From: JAFIEN01 sp051859505
GTDB taxonomy: Bacteria > Pseudomonadota > Alphaproteobacteria > Rhodobacterales > Rhodobacteraceae
Length of the DNA stretch: 47,526 bases
Direction: 5' to 3'
Assembly (NCBI GenBank): GCA_051859505.1
Contig: JBHYFN010000030.1
Location: 1 to 47,526 of the forward strand
Shown here one piece after another: positions 26,160 to 34,348 of the stretch (position 1 is the stretch's first letter; the number at the start of each line of letters is the position of its first letter). The position numbers and the translations under genes were made by a program. The notes beneath the pieces are model-generated. The model did no database searches. It had not been told where the DNA came from and saw only the letters and a list, made by a program, of their open reading frames with translations.

Positions 26160-28145
26160 GTGGCACTCTGGCCGCAGATCCTGGGGTATTCGTCCTTGAC
26201 CTTGCCAAGCTTCGCCGCGCTGACCGATGCTGCACGTCACGAGACGCCCATCGTCGTGCACATAATCCGGCGCGACCTGCTCAAACGGCTGTCGGCGCTG
26301 ACCCTCATCGTGACGCTGATGTGGTACAGCAATGCCCGGGCCGAGGCGGTCTATCTGGGGCTTGGCATCCTTGCTACGGAAGTCGCCGCCCGTTTCCTGT
26401 CGCATTTCCTGCCCGCCCGGGCCGAGGATGTGCCGATCTGGCTGATCTTCGCGGTCTGGAAGGTGAACGCGGCTTCCACCGCGCTTTATCTTGCGCCGGC
26501 GGTGGTGCTGGCGGGGTCGGGGTCGGTGCCGCTGCTGCTTGTGGGCTACATGTGGCTCTTCGGCGTCTTCGTTCACATCAGCAATACTTTCGTGACCCTG
26601 CCGCTTTACAACTGGCACCAGATGACCCCGGCCTTCCTGATGATGGTCTGGCTGATCATCGCCACCTCGCAGGTGGGCTATGCGGCGGCCTCGCAATGGG
26701 AATGGCTGCTGCTGACGGCCCTTGCGGTGGTCTATGCCAGCAACACCGTCGAAACGCTCAGCCAACAGGGCGATACCCAGCGCGCCCTCTCCACCGCCCG
26801 CCGGGAGGCGAGCACCCGGCTCCGCGCGCTCGAGGCGATGGCCCGGCAGGACGCGCTGACCGGGCTTCTGAACCGGCAGACCTTCGATAGCCGGCTTGCC
26901 GAACTTCTGACGATGCGCAGGCCCGATCAGGATGTGGCCGTGCTGATCATCGATCTCGACGGGTTCAAGCCGGTGAACGACACCTACAGCCATGCCGCCG
27001 GCGATGCGGTGCTGATGGAATGCGGACGGCGGCTGCAGGCCTGCACCCCCGCAAACGCGATCGCCGCACGGATCGGCGGCGATGAATTCGCCGTGGCCCT
27101 TGCCGGGATCGTCGACCCTTACGAGGCGCTTTCGCTGGCCGAAGAGATCCACGAGGCGCTCTGCCGGCCCATCGCGCATGACGGCCGACAGTTGCGCATC
27201 GGCGCCAGCATCGGCATCGGCCTGACCTCGCAACCGGGGCAGACGATCTCCGACATCTGCGGCGATGCGGATCAGGCCATGTATCGCGCCAAGGCCGGAA
27301 CCGAAGGCAAGGCGGTCCTGTTCGATCCGCTGAACTTTCCGGCGCGCCTGTCGCCGCAGGACCGGATCCTCTTGATGAAGGCGCTGCGCAACGGCGAGAT
27401 GCGCGCCCATTACCAACCCGTCGTCGCCCTGTCCTCGGGCGCGATCGTCGGGTTCGAGGCGCTGGCCCGCTGGCATCATCCCCGGCGCGGCCTGCTGGCT
27501 CCGGTGGCCTTTCTCGATCAGATCGAGGAGCTGGGCCTGCAGGGGGATTTCCTCTTGTGCATGGCCCGCCGTGTCTTTGCTGATGTCGAGGCGATGGTCG
27601 CCGCCGGCATCGATCCGGGGCGCGTATCCCTCAACCTGCCGGAAATGGCGCTGGCGACCCAATCGGGCCGGCGCGATCTCGAGGCGCTTCTGGCCCGCCA
27701 TCCGCGCATCCTGCGCCACATCGCCTTCGAGATCACCGAGGATGTCTTCTTTGCCCGGGCCGGCGAGTTGATCCGCGACGCGATTCAGGCCTTCCGGCGC
27801 AACGGGATCCGCATCTCGCTGGACGATTTCGGCACCGGCTTCGCCTCGTTCCAGCATCTGCGCGAACTGGAATTCGACGAGTTGAAGATCGATTCCAGCT
27901 TCATCGCCGATCTGGGCGAGGACCGGACAGCCGAGGTGCTGGTCGCCGGCTTCCTGACGATTGCCAGCGGCCTCGAGGTTGACGTGATCGCCGAAGGGGT
28001 CGAGACCGAGGAGCAGCGCGCGCATCTTCTGGCGATGGGATGCACCTATGGGCAGGGATTCCTGTTCGAAAAGGCGCTGCCCTTCGACAGCACGCTTGCG
28101 CTTCTGGTCAACGAACACGCAGAGGCGCGGGCCGCCCGGGCCTGA
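26160..28145 (+). CDS. Membrane-bound GGDEF-EAL protein (c-di-GMP turnover)
   Basis: About 661 residues. The N-terminal third (about 30-210) holds six hydrophobic helices, a membrane sensor of no clear named type. A coiled linker leads to a GGDEF domain (about 235-400, intact GGDEF at 306-310, so cyclase activity is possible) and an EAL domain (about 415-655, intact EAL at 433-435, DDFGTGFAS and AEGVETEEQ retained, so phosphodiesterase activity is possible). No RxxD inhibitory site lies five residues before GGDEF. The start is uncertain: GTG at 26160 is used because it lies just before the first helix and clear of suhB; GTG at 26256 is an alternative, and neither has a good ribosome site. Confidence 0.9.
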   Translation: MALWPQILGYSSLTLPSFAALTDAARHETPIVVHIIRRDLLKRLSALTLIVTLMWYSNARAEAVYLGLGILATEVAARFLSHFLPARAEDVPIWLIFAVWKVNAASTALYLAPAVVLAGSGSVPLLLVGYMWLFGVFVHISNTFVTLPLYNWHQMTPAFLMMVWLIIATSQVGYAAASQWEWLLLTALAVVYASNTVETLSQQGDTQRALSTARREASTRLRALEAMARQDALTGLLNRQTFDSRLAELLTMRRPDQDVAVLIIDLDGFKPVNDTYSHAAGDAVLMECGRRLQACTPANAIAARIGGDEFAVALAGIVDPYEALSLAEEIHEALCRPIAHDGRQLRIGASIGIGLTSQPGQTISDICGDADQAMYRAKAGTEGKAVLFDPLNFPARLSPQDRILLMKALRNGEMRAHYQPVVALSSGAIVGFEALARWHHPRRGLLAPVAFLDQIEELGLQGDFLLCMARRVFADVEAMVAAGIDPGRVSLNLPEMALATQSGRRDLEALLARHPRILRHIAFEITEDVFFARAGELIRDAIQAFRRNGIRISLDDFGTGFASFQHLRELEFDELKIDSSFIADLGEDRTAEVLVAGFLTIASGLEVDVIAEGVETEEQRAHLLAMGCTYGQGFLFEKALPFDSTLALLVNEHAEARAARA

Positions 28146-28213
28146 GGCCATCGGCCGCCGATGTGTCACGGGCAGTCGGCCCTGTCTGCCCGCGCCCGAT
28201 TCGGAGGCGTTCG

Positions 28214-28268
28214 CGCGTTCAGGGCGCGTTCCGGGCGCGCTCAGGGCGTGTTCAGGGCGTGTTCAGGG
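28214..28268. repeat. Tandem array, five copies of an 11-bp unit
   Basis: Copies of CGYGTTCAGGG lie at 28214-28224, 28225-28235, 28236-28246, 28247-28257 and 28258-28268; the last two are identical. The array sits in the 136-bp gap between two convergent genes, the GGDEF-EAL gene and the TetR gene. The 11-bp period matches one helical turn of DNA, but no binding protein can be named. Confidence 0.92.
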
Positions 28269-28281
28269 CGGGAGGCAAAGG

Positions 28282-28911
28282 CTAGGGCAAAGGCGGGCCG
28301 GGCTGCCGCTCGATCGGGCCGAGAAAGGATTCGACAAGCTGGAAACAGGCCTCGCGGGCTTCGGCCCCGCCCAGCATCCCCGGATCTATGCCCCGCTCCA
28401 GCCAGAGCCCGTCGATCAGCGCGATCAGCATCAGCGCCAGCCTGTCGGCATCCACGATCCGCCCGCGCTGAACGGCGGCGCGGCGGATCACGCCGGCCAC
28501 CATCGAACGGTAGGCCACATAATGCCGCCGATGCGCCGCCTGCAGCGTGGCATTGGTTCCGACCTCGCCCCAAAGCGCCAGCCAGGCCTGCAGGTTGGCA
28601 TCCTCGATCAGGTGTTCATTGGCCAGCACATCGATAAGCCGCCCCAGATCCGCCGAGCGCTGATCCGGGTCCAGCCGCAGCAGAAGCTGCGCATACATCT
28701 CGGAATAGACGGCGGCCAGCAAACCGTCCTTCGAGCCGAAGTGATGCGCGATCAACCCGCGCGAGACCTTGGCCTCGGCCGCGATCAGATCGACGGTGAA
28801 TTCGCGGATCCCGCCGCGCCGGAGGCAGGCAAGGCCGGCCTCGATCAGCATGGCGCGGCGGGCATCGCCCGGATAGCGGCGATAGCGGGGGGGGGCCTTG
28901 GTCGCTGTCAC
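28282..28911 (-). CDS. TetR-family regulator, BetI-like
   Basis: This regulator (209 residues) has an N-terminal TetR helix-turn-helix (FTVDLIAAEAKVSRGLIAHH, about 38-57) and a C-terminal domain like that of BetI (ALIDGLWLERGI near 165-176). BetI senses choline in other bacteria, but the effector here is unknown. The start is GTG (28911-28909), preceded by AAAGGCAGGAT; the overlapping ATG would be followed at once by a stop. It is the last gene of the leftward operon, 66 bp after the binding-protein gene, and is a natural candidate to control the hydrolase and transporter genes. Confidence 0.85.
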   Translation of the reverse strand: MTATKAPPRYRRYPGDARRAMLIEAGLACLRRGGIREFTVDLIAAEAKVSRGLIAHHFGSKDGLLAAVYSEMYAQLLLRLDPDQRSADLGRLIDVLANEHLIEDANLQAWLALWGEVGTNATLQAAHRRHYVAYRSMVAGVIRRAAVQRGRIVDADRLALMLIALIDGLWLERGIDPGMLGGAEAREACFQLVESFLGPIERQPGPPLP

Positions 28912-28977
28912 ATCCTGCCTTTCGGGTCATGCGGCGCGGACCGGGGCCCGCGCCGTTCGCTGATCAAAGCGACCGGA

Positions 28978-30525
28978 TCAGAGCTTGCGGAATCGGGCCG
29001 GGTCGGGGTGGCCATCCGCAAGAATCATCGGTTCGAGATCGTCGTCATGGATCGCGACATAGGGCTCGAATGTGATGAAGACAAAGCCCCCCGACAGTTC
29101 CATCAGATCCTCCATCCGGTTGAACATCCGGGCGCGTTCGTCGGGATCGGCCTCAAGCTGGACAGCGTAGTAGAGCTCTTCGAACTCGGGGCTGTCGAAT
29201 TGCGACCAGTTCCAGTAGCCGATCTGATCGGGCAGGAACCAGACAAGGTTCTCGGTCGGCTCGACGCCGCCGGCGAAACTCATCAGGACCAGCTCGATGT
29301 TCATCCAGTCGTCGCCGTCCTTGTCACCCAGCGACCAGTAGACGGCATCTTCCGAGGGGATGATCTCGATATTGATCCCCGCCTCGGCCAGCGAGGCCTG
29401 GATGATCTGCGCCGTGGTGACCGAGTTGGAATCGCTCAGGCAATGCAGCGTGAGCGTGATCCCCTCGGCCCCCGCCTCGGCCAGAAGCGCGCGCGCGCGG
29501 TCCACGTCGCGGGTGGCGATGAGGTTGCTGTCCCGCGCGAAGGGCGAGGTCGGCGGGATCACGCCCGCCCCCCGTTCCGCCGCGCCGTCATAGGCCCCCA
29601 TCAGGACCGAATCCGCGTCAAAGGCATGCTGGATCGCCTCGCGCACGCGGGCGTCCTGCAACTGGGGGGCGGCCATGTTGATCGTCATCCAGGTGTAACT
29701 GGGCGACGGCGCCTCGATCACGGTCGAGCCCGCCACCGGGTTCTGCCGCAACTGGCGCAGCGAGGACACGCCCAGCCGCGAAAAGCTGTAGGAGCGCGCC
29801 TCGTATGCCAGAAGGGCCGCCTGATCGTCGGGCACGATCAGCACCTCGATCCGGTCGAAATCCGGGGCCGGGCCCGTCCAGTCGGGATTGGCGCGCAGGA
29901 CGACGCGCTGGTTCTGCTCCCAGCTGTCCATCAGGAAGGGCCCGCATTCGGCGGGGCTTTCGGTCGTATAGAAGCCGCCCACGCCCTCGACGGCCTCGCG
30001 GCTCAGGATATGGCCCGCGTAATAGGGCAGCGCCACGATCTCGAACGGAGAGAAGGCATCGGTCAGGCGGATCACGCCGGTCAGCTCGCCCGTCACCTCG
30101 ACATGGTCGAGCATGTCGAACTGATAGGACCAGGGGCTGTCGGAATGGGCGATGCGCTCGAAGGAGTATTTCACGTCCTCAGCCGTCACCTTGCCGAAGC
30201 CATTGGTCCAGGTGATCCCGTCGCGCAGCCGGAAGGTCAGCGCATCGGGGGCGATCCACTCCATCTCTTCGGCGGCATGGAGCGTCAGCGGATTGCCCTC
30301 GCGCATGTCGCCGATCCGCTTGAGCGTGACCTGACAGCAGCGCGGGATCACGTCGTCCAGCCCGCCGATCATGCTGAAAGGGTCCAGCACCTGAAAGTCG
30401 CTGTCCATGCGCATGCGCAGCGTGCCGCCCTCGGCGGCCCAGGCAAAGCGGGGGGCGGCGGCCAGGCCCGCGAACATCGCGCCGCCTGCCTGAAGCAGTT
30501 TCCTGCGATCGGTTGTCCAGGTCAT
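28978..30525 (-). CDS. Dipeptide/oligopeptide-type ABC substrate-binding protein
   Basis: This periplasmic protein (515 residues, SBP family 5) captures the ligand for the transporter encoded by the four preceding genes. The N-terminus TDRRKLLQAGG followed by a hydrophobic stretch ending AWA looks like a Tat signal, suggesting export in folded form. The family features DALTFRLRDGITWTNG and AEDVKYSFERI are present. Placed last among the transporter genes, after both ATPases, which is unusual since binding-protein genes often come first. Its start overlaps the ATPase stop (ATGA). Ligand unknown; the C-terminal half differs too much from DppA or NikA for a guess. Confidence 0.9.
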   Translation of the reverse strand: MTWTTDRRKLLQAGGAMFAGLAAAPRFAWAAEGGTLRMRMDSDFQVLDPFSMIGGLDDVIPRCCQVTLKRIGDMREGNPLTLHAAEEMEWIAPDALTFRLRDGITWTNGFGKVTAEDVKYSFERIAHSDSPWSYQFDMLDHVEVTGELTGVIRLTDAFSPFEIVALPYYAGHILSREAVEGVGGFYTTESPAECGPFLMDSWEQNQRVVLRANPDWTGPAPDFDRIEVLIVPDDQAALLAYEARSYSFSRLGVSSLRQLRQNPVAGSTVIEAPSPSYTWMTINMAAPQLQDARVREAIQHAFDADSVLMGAYDGAAERGAGVIPPTSPFARDSNLIATRDVDRARALLAEAGAEGITLTLHCLSDSNSVTTAQIIQASLAEAGINIEIIPSEDAVYWSLGDKDGDDWMNIELVLMSFAGGVEPTENLVWFLPDQIGYWNWSQFDSPEFEELYYAVQLEADPDERARMFNRMEDLMELSGGFVFITFEPYVAIHDDDLEPMILADGHPDPARFRKL

Positions 30526-31502
30526 GATGTGGTCTCCCTGATTGGTTGGTTGGTTATGGTTTCGGCGAAATGGCAGGCGGCCGCGCGGCCGGGCGCCAGC
30601 GGGCGCAGGCCGGGCGGCTCGGCCCGGCAGCGGTCTTGCACGAAGGGGCAGCGCGAGGCGAAGCCGCAGCCCCGTGGCCGGGCGATCAGGCTGGGGATCT
30701 CTCCGGTGATGGCCGGATGGTCGCGGCGCTTGCGGGGATCGGGGTTCGGTTCGGCGGCGATCAGGCCTTGGGTGTATGGGTGCAACGGGCGGGCCAGCAC
30801 CTGATCGGTCGGCCCCGTCTCGACCAGACGGCCAAGGTACAGGACGGCGATCCGGTCGGACACATGCCGCACCATCGCAAGGTTGTGCGAGATCAGGACC
30901 AGCGCCAACCCGAGGTCGCGGCGCAGATCGGCCAGAAGGTTCAGGATCTCGCCCTGGACCGAGACATCGAGGCCCGCCGTCGGCTCATCCGCCACAAGAA
31001 GCGCAGGGTTCAGCGCCAGCGCGCGGGCGACCGAGACGCGCCGCGCCTGACCGCCCGAAAGCTCATGCGGAAAGCGCCCCGCCATCTCGGGCGCAAGCCC
31101 CACCTGCGCCAGCATCCGCCCCGCAGTGCCCCTGTCGCGCGGGCGGCGGTGGATCGCCAGGGGCTCGGTCACGGCCTGGCCGACCGAGACGCGGGGGCTG
31201 AGCGATCCGCGCGCGTCCTGAAACAGCATCGCGGCCTCGGTGCGCAGGCGGCGGTGGCAGGCGGGGTCAGAGAGGGGCTGGCCTTGGAATTCAAGCACCC
31301 CGGCCGCGATGGGCAGAAGCCCGATCATCGCACGCGCCAGCGTCGTCTTGCCCGAGCCGCTTTCACCGACCAGGGCCAGCGTCTCGCCCGCATCGACCGA
31401 CAGGGTGATGCCCGACAGGATGTTGAGGTGCCGCCGCACAAGGAACCCGCCCGGCAGCGGTAGGTCGATGGCCACACCCTGCGCGCTCAGCACCGCCGTC
31501 AT
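30522..31502 (-). CDS. Dipeptide-type ABC transporter ATP-binding protein (DppF/OppF type)
   Basis: This ATPase (326 residues) has Walker A GESGSGKTT, a Q-loop in LFQDARGSLSPR, the signature LSGGQARR, Walker B LLVADEPTAGLD, and the C-terminal oligopeptide-transporter extension with Cys residues in CGFASRCPF. The FQDARGSLSPR form is typical of the F-type partner. The ATG at 31502 overlaps the stop of the D-type partner (ATGA); an upstream in-frame start at 31613 lies inside that gene and was rejected. Confidence 0.92.
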   Translation of the reverse strand: MTAVLSAQGVAIDLPLPGGFLVRRHLNILSGITLSVDAGETLALVGESGSGKTTLARAMIGLLPIAAGVLEFQGQPLSDPACHRRLRTEAAMLFQDARGSLSPRVSVGQAVTEPLAIHRRPRDRGTAGRMLAQVGLAPEMAGRFPHELSGGQARRVSVARALALNPALLVADEPTAGLDVSVQGEILNLLADLRRDLGLALVLISHNLAMVRHVSDRIAVLYLGRLVETGPTDQVLARPLHPYTQGLIAAEPNPDPRKRRDHPAITGEIPSLIARPRGCGFASRCPFVQDRCRAEPPGLRPLAPGRAAACHFAETITNQPIRETTS

Positions 31503-32467
31503 GGCGACACCCGGTGGCAAAGCGCGCTGCGGCGGGGGCCAAGCACCACGCGCGGGGGCGCTTCGGTCCGGCATTGCGGCAGGGCGGCGGGGCAGCGCGG
31601 GGCGAAGGCGCAACCCTGCGGCACGGGGCGGCGAAGCGGTGGCGGGCGGCCGGGGATCGTGGGCAGGCGCGCGGCGCGGCCGGGAATGGCGGCCGGGTCG
31701 CAGGCGATCAGGGCCTGGGTATAGGGATGGGCCGGGGCGTGGTGGATGTCGTCGACCGGCCCCTCCTCGACGATCTGGCCGCCATACATGACGTGGACGC
31801 GGTCGCAGATCTCGCCCACCACGCCCAGATGATGGGTGATGATGACGATGGCGCCCGCGTGATCGGTGCGCAGGCGGCGCAGCAGATGCAGGATCTGCGC
31901 CTCCATCGTCACGTCAAGCGCGGTGGTGGGTTCGTCCGCCACCAGAAGGCGCGGCGTCAGCAGAAGCGCCGCCGCGATCGCCGCGCGCTGGCGCATCCCG
32001 CCCGAAAGCTCGTGCGGATAGCGCCGCAGGCAGGCGGCGGGATCGCTGATGCCGACCTCGGCCAGCATCGCCTCGGCCCGTCGGGTCTTGTCGGCACGGG
32101 GGACGCCGGGCAGATGGTGCTGGAAATCGACCAGTTGCCGCCCGATGGTCAGGACCGGGTTGAAGGCCTGCATCGGATCCTGCAGCACCATCGCCACCCC
32201 CGGCCCCCGAAGCCGCCGCCGCCCCGCCTCGGGCAGGGCCAAGAGGTCCGTCCCCTCGATCCTGACAGCACCCCCGGTGATCCGCGCATTGTCCGGCAGA
32301 AGCCCGTTCAGCGCAGCGGCCAGCGTCGATTTGCCCGAGCCGCTTTCGCCGACGATCCCCACCACCTCGCCCGCCGCGACCGTGATCGAGACGTCGCGCA
32401 ACGCCTCGACCACCACCCCGTCCGAGGCATAGGTCAGCGACAGGTCGGTCACCTCGAGCAGGCTCAT
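31499..32467 (-). CDS. Dipeptide-type ABC transporter ATP-binding protein (DppD/OppD type)
   Basis: This ATPase (322 residues) pairs with the F-type ATPase. Walker A is GESGSGKST (39-47), the Q-loop VLQDPMQAFNPV, the signature LSGGMRQR, Walker B LLVADEPTTALD, and the H-loop IITHHLGVV. The C-terminal extension contains CAFAPRCP with the cysteines usual in oligopeptide transporter ATPases. Start and stop both overlap neighbours by 4 bp, so the set is translated as a coupled chain. Confidence 0.93.
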   Translation of the reverse strand: MSLLEVTDLSLTYASDGVVVEALRDVSITVAAGEVVGIVGESGSGKSTLAAALNGLLPDNARITGGAVRIEGTDLLALPEAGRRRLRGPGVAMVLQDPMQAFNPVLTIGRQLVDFQHHLPGVPRADKTRRAEAMLAEVGISDPAACLRRYPHELSGGMRQRAAIAAALLLTPRLLVADEPTTALDVTMEAQILHLLRRLRTDHAGAIVIITHHLGVVGEICDRVHVMYGGQIVEEGPVDDIHHAPAHPYTQALIACDPAAIPGRAARLPTIPGRPPPLRRPVPQGCAFAPRCPAALPQCRTEAPPRVVLGPRRSALCHRVSP

Positions 32468-33381
32468 CGCGGCCCCCCGAAGCGGCGGAAGCGCGGGTCA
32501 AGCGCGTCGCGCAACCCCTCGCCCAGAAAGGTGAAACCCAGCGTCGACAGCACCAGCGGGATCCCCGCCACGATCACCATATGCGGGGCCGAGCGCAGCG
32601 AGACATAGCCGTCGTTCAGGATATTGCCCCAGGACGGCTCGGGCGGGCGGACGCCGAAGCCAAGGTAACTCAGGCCCGCCTCCAGCATGATGACGACCGG
32701 GATATCCATCGACAGCACGATCAGAAGCGGCCCCACCACATTCGGCGCGACATGCACGAAGAGGATCCGAAAGGACGAGGCCCCCATCGTGCGCTCGGCC
32801 TGGATATAGTCGCTTTCCCGCATCGACAGGGTCTGCGCCCGGATCAGGCGCGCGTAATAGGGGACCGAGATCAGCACGACGACAAGGATCAGCGTCTCTT
32901 TCCCCGGCCCCAGCACGGTGATCACGGCCAAAGCGAAAAGGATCATCGGCAGGGTCGAGAAACTGTCGAAGATCAGCACCAGCACCGCATCCAGCCAGCG
33001 CGGCCCATAGCCCGCGATCATGCCGAGGATGATGCCAAGCACCGCCGAAACCCCGGTCGCCACCAGCGCGATGTAAAGCGCCGTCCGCGCGCCCCAGATC
33101 AGCCGCGACAGCAGATCCCGACCCAGCTGGTCGGTCCCGGCCCAATGCTCCCAGCTTGGCGGCTGAAACTTGTTCATCACGTTCAGCGCGGTCGGATCGT
33201 AGGGCGCGATCCAGGGCGCGAAGATCGCCATCAGCAGGAAGCCCGCCACCAGCACCGCCCCCGTCACCCCCATCGGATCGCGCAGGAAGGCGCGCAGGCC
33301 CGCGCCGCGCATGACGAAAGGGGCCTCCTCGGCGCCCGAAGGCGCGGCGGCGGCGCCAAGCGTGTCAGGATCGGAGGACAT
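32464..33381 (-). CDS. Dipeptide-type ABC transporter permease (DppC type)
   Basis: This permease (305 residues) has an N-terminal cytoplasmic stretch of about 38 residues, then GVTGAVLVAGFLLMAIFAPW as first helix, a periplasmic loop with GTDQLGRDLLSRLIWGARTA (typical of DppC/OppC), and four or five further helices with an EAA loop (AERTMGASSFRILFVHVAPN). It overlaps the DppB-type gene by 17 bp and the DppD-type gene by 4 bp. Confidence 0.92.
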   Translation of the reverse strand: MSSDPDTLGAAAAPSGAEEAPFVMRGAGLRAFLRDPMGVTGAVLVAGFLLMAIFAPWIAPYDPTALNVMNKFQPPSWEHWAGTDQLGRDLLSRLIWGARTALYIALVATGVSAVLGIILGMIAGYGPRWLDAVLVLIFDSFSTLPMILFALAVITVLGPGKETLILVVVLISVPYYARLIRAQTLSMRESDYIQAERTMGASSFRILFVHVAPNVVGPLLIVLSMDIPVVIMLEAGLSYLGFGVRPPEPSWGNILNDGYVSLRSAPHMVIVAGIPLVLSTLGFTFLGEGLRDALDPRFRRFGGPR

Positions 33382-34315
33382 CGCGCACCCTCGGATCCAG
33401 CCGCGCGATCAGAAGATCGGCGGCGGTGACGACGAACAGATAGAAGGCCGTCATGAACAGGACCGTCCCCATCACGACGGGATAGTTGCGGTTGCTGACC
33501 GCATTGGTGGCCAGCGTCCCGATGCCGGGGCGCGAAAACACCGCCTCGACGAAAACCGCGCTCGACAGGATCGACCCCAGCCCCATCGCCAGCACCGCCA
33601 CGGTGGGGATCAAGGCCAGCCGCAAGGCATAGGTCAGCACCACCCGCCGCTCCGACAGCCCGAATGAGCGCGCCATGCGGATATGTTCGGCCGCCAGCAC
33701 CTCGAGCATCGAGGCCCGCACGAGGCGCGCGAGGTATCCGACCCAGGTGATCCCGATGGCGAAGGAGGGCAGGATCAGCGCCCGGATCTGGCTGCCGATA
33801 TCCCCCTTCTCGCCCGCGCCGATGGCCGGAAGCCAGCCCAGCCAGACCGAAAAGATCAGAAGCGAATAAAGTGCTATCACGAAAGACGGCACCGCGATCA
33901 TGCTGACCGACAGGACGCCCAGCAGCCGGTCGACGAAGGTCCCCCGCCAGACCACGGCCACACAACCCAGCGCCACCCCCAGAACCAGCGCCCAACCCAG
34001 CGACACGACGCCAAGGATCAGCGTGTTGGGAAAGACGTCGAGGATCATCTCGAGCACGGGCCGGCGCGACCAGACGTCATAGCCCAGATCGCCCCGCGCC
34101 GCATTGGCAAAGAAGTTGACCACCTGCACATGCAGCGGCTGGTCCAGCCCCATCCGCTCGGTCAGCTGCGCCCGAAGCTCGGGCGAGGCGCGCGGCCCCA
34201 GCGCCACCCCCGCGGGATCGCCCGGCACGACAAAGACCATCGAAAACAGGCCCAGCATCACCACGAACAGGATCAGAAAGGCCAGGCCAATCCGCTTGAT
34301 CGCGTAGTTCAGCAC
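33365..34315 (-). CDS. Dipeptide-type ABC transporter permease (DppB type)
   Basis: This permease (316 residues) begins with the usual first helix (AIKRIGLAFLILFVVMLGLF), followed by the DppB-type motif DPAGVALGPRASPE and further helices with the EAA loop ARSFGLSERRVVLTYALRLA. The start is GTG (34315-34313) with GAGAGG about 12 bases upstream. It lies 33 bp after the hydrolase gene and overlaps the DppC-type gene, so it belongs to the same operon. Confidence 0.92.
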   Translation of the reverse strand: MLNYAIKRIGLAFLILFVVMLGLFSMVFVVPGDPAGVALGPRASPELRAQLTERMGLDQPLHVQVVNFFANAARGDLGYDVWSRRPVLEMILDVFPNTLILGVVSLGWALVLGVALGCVAVVWRGTFVDRLLGVLSVSMIAVPSFVIALYSLLIFSVWLGWLPAIGAGEKGDIGSQIRALILPSFAIGITWVGYLARLVRASMLEVLAAEHIRMARSFGLSERRVVLTYALRLALIPTVAVLAMGLGSILSSAVFVEAVFSRPGIGTLATNAVSNRNYPVVMGTVLFMTAFYLFVVTAADLLIARLDPRVRDVLRS

Positions 34316-34348
34316 CGGATCGCGAAGCCTCTCACCGGTGCGGCAGGG

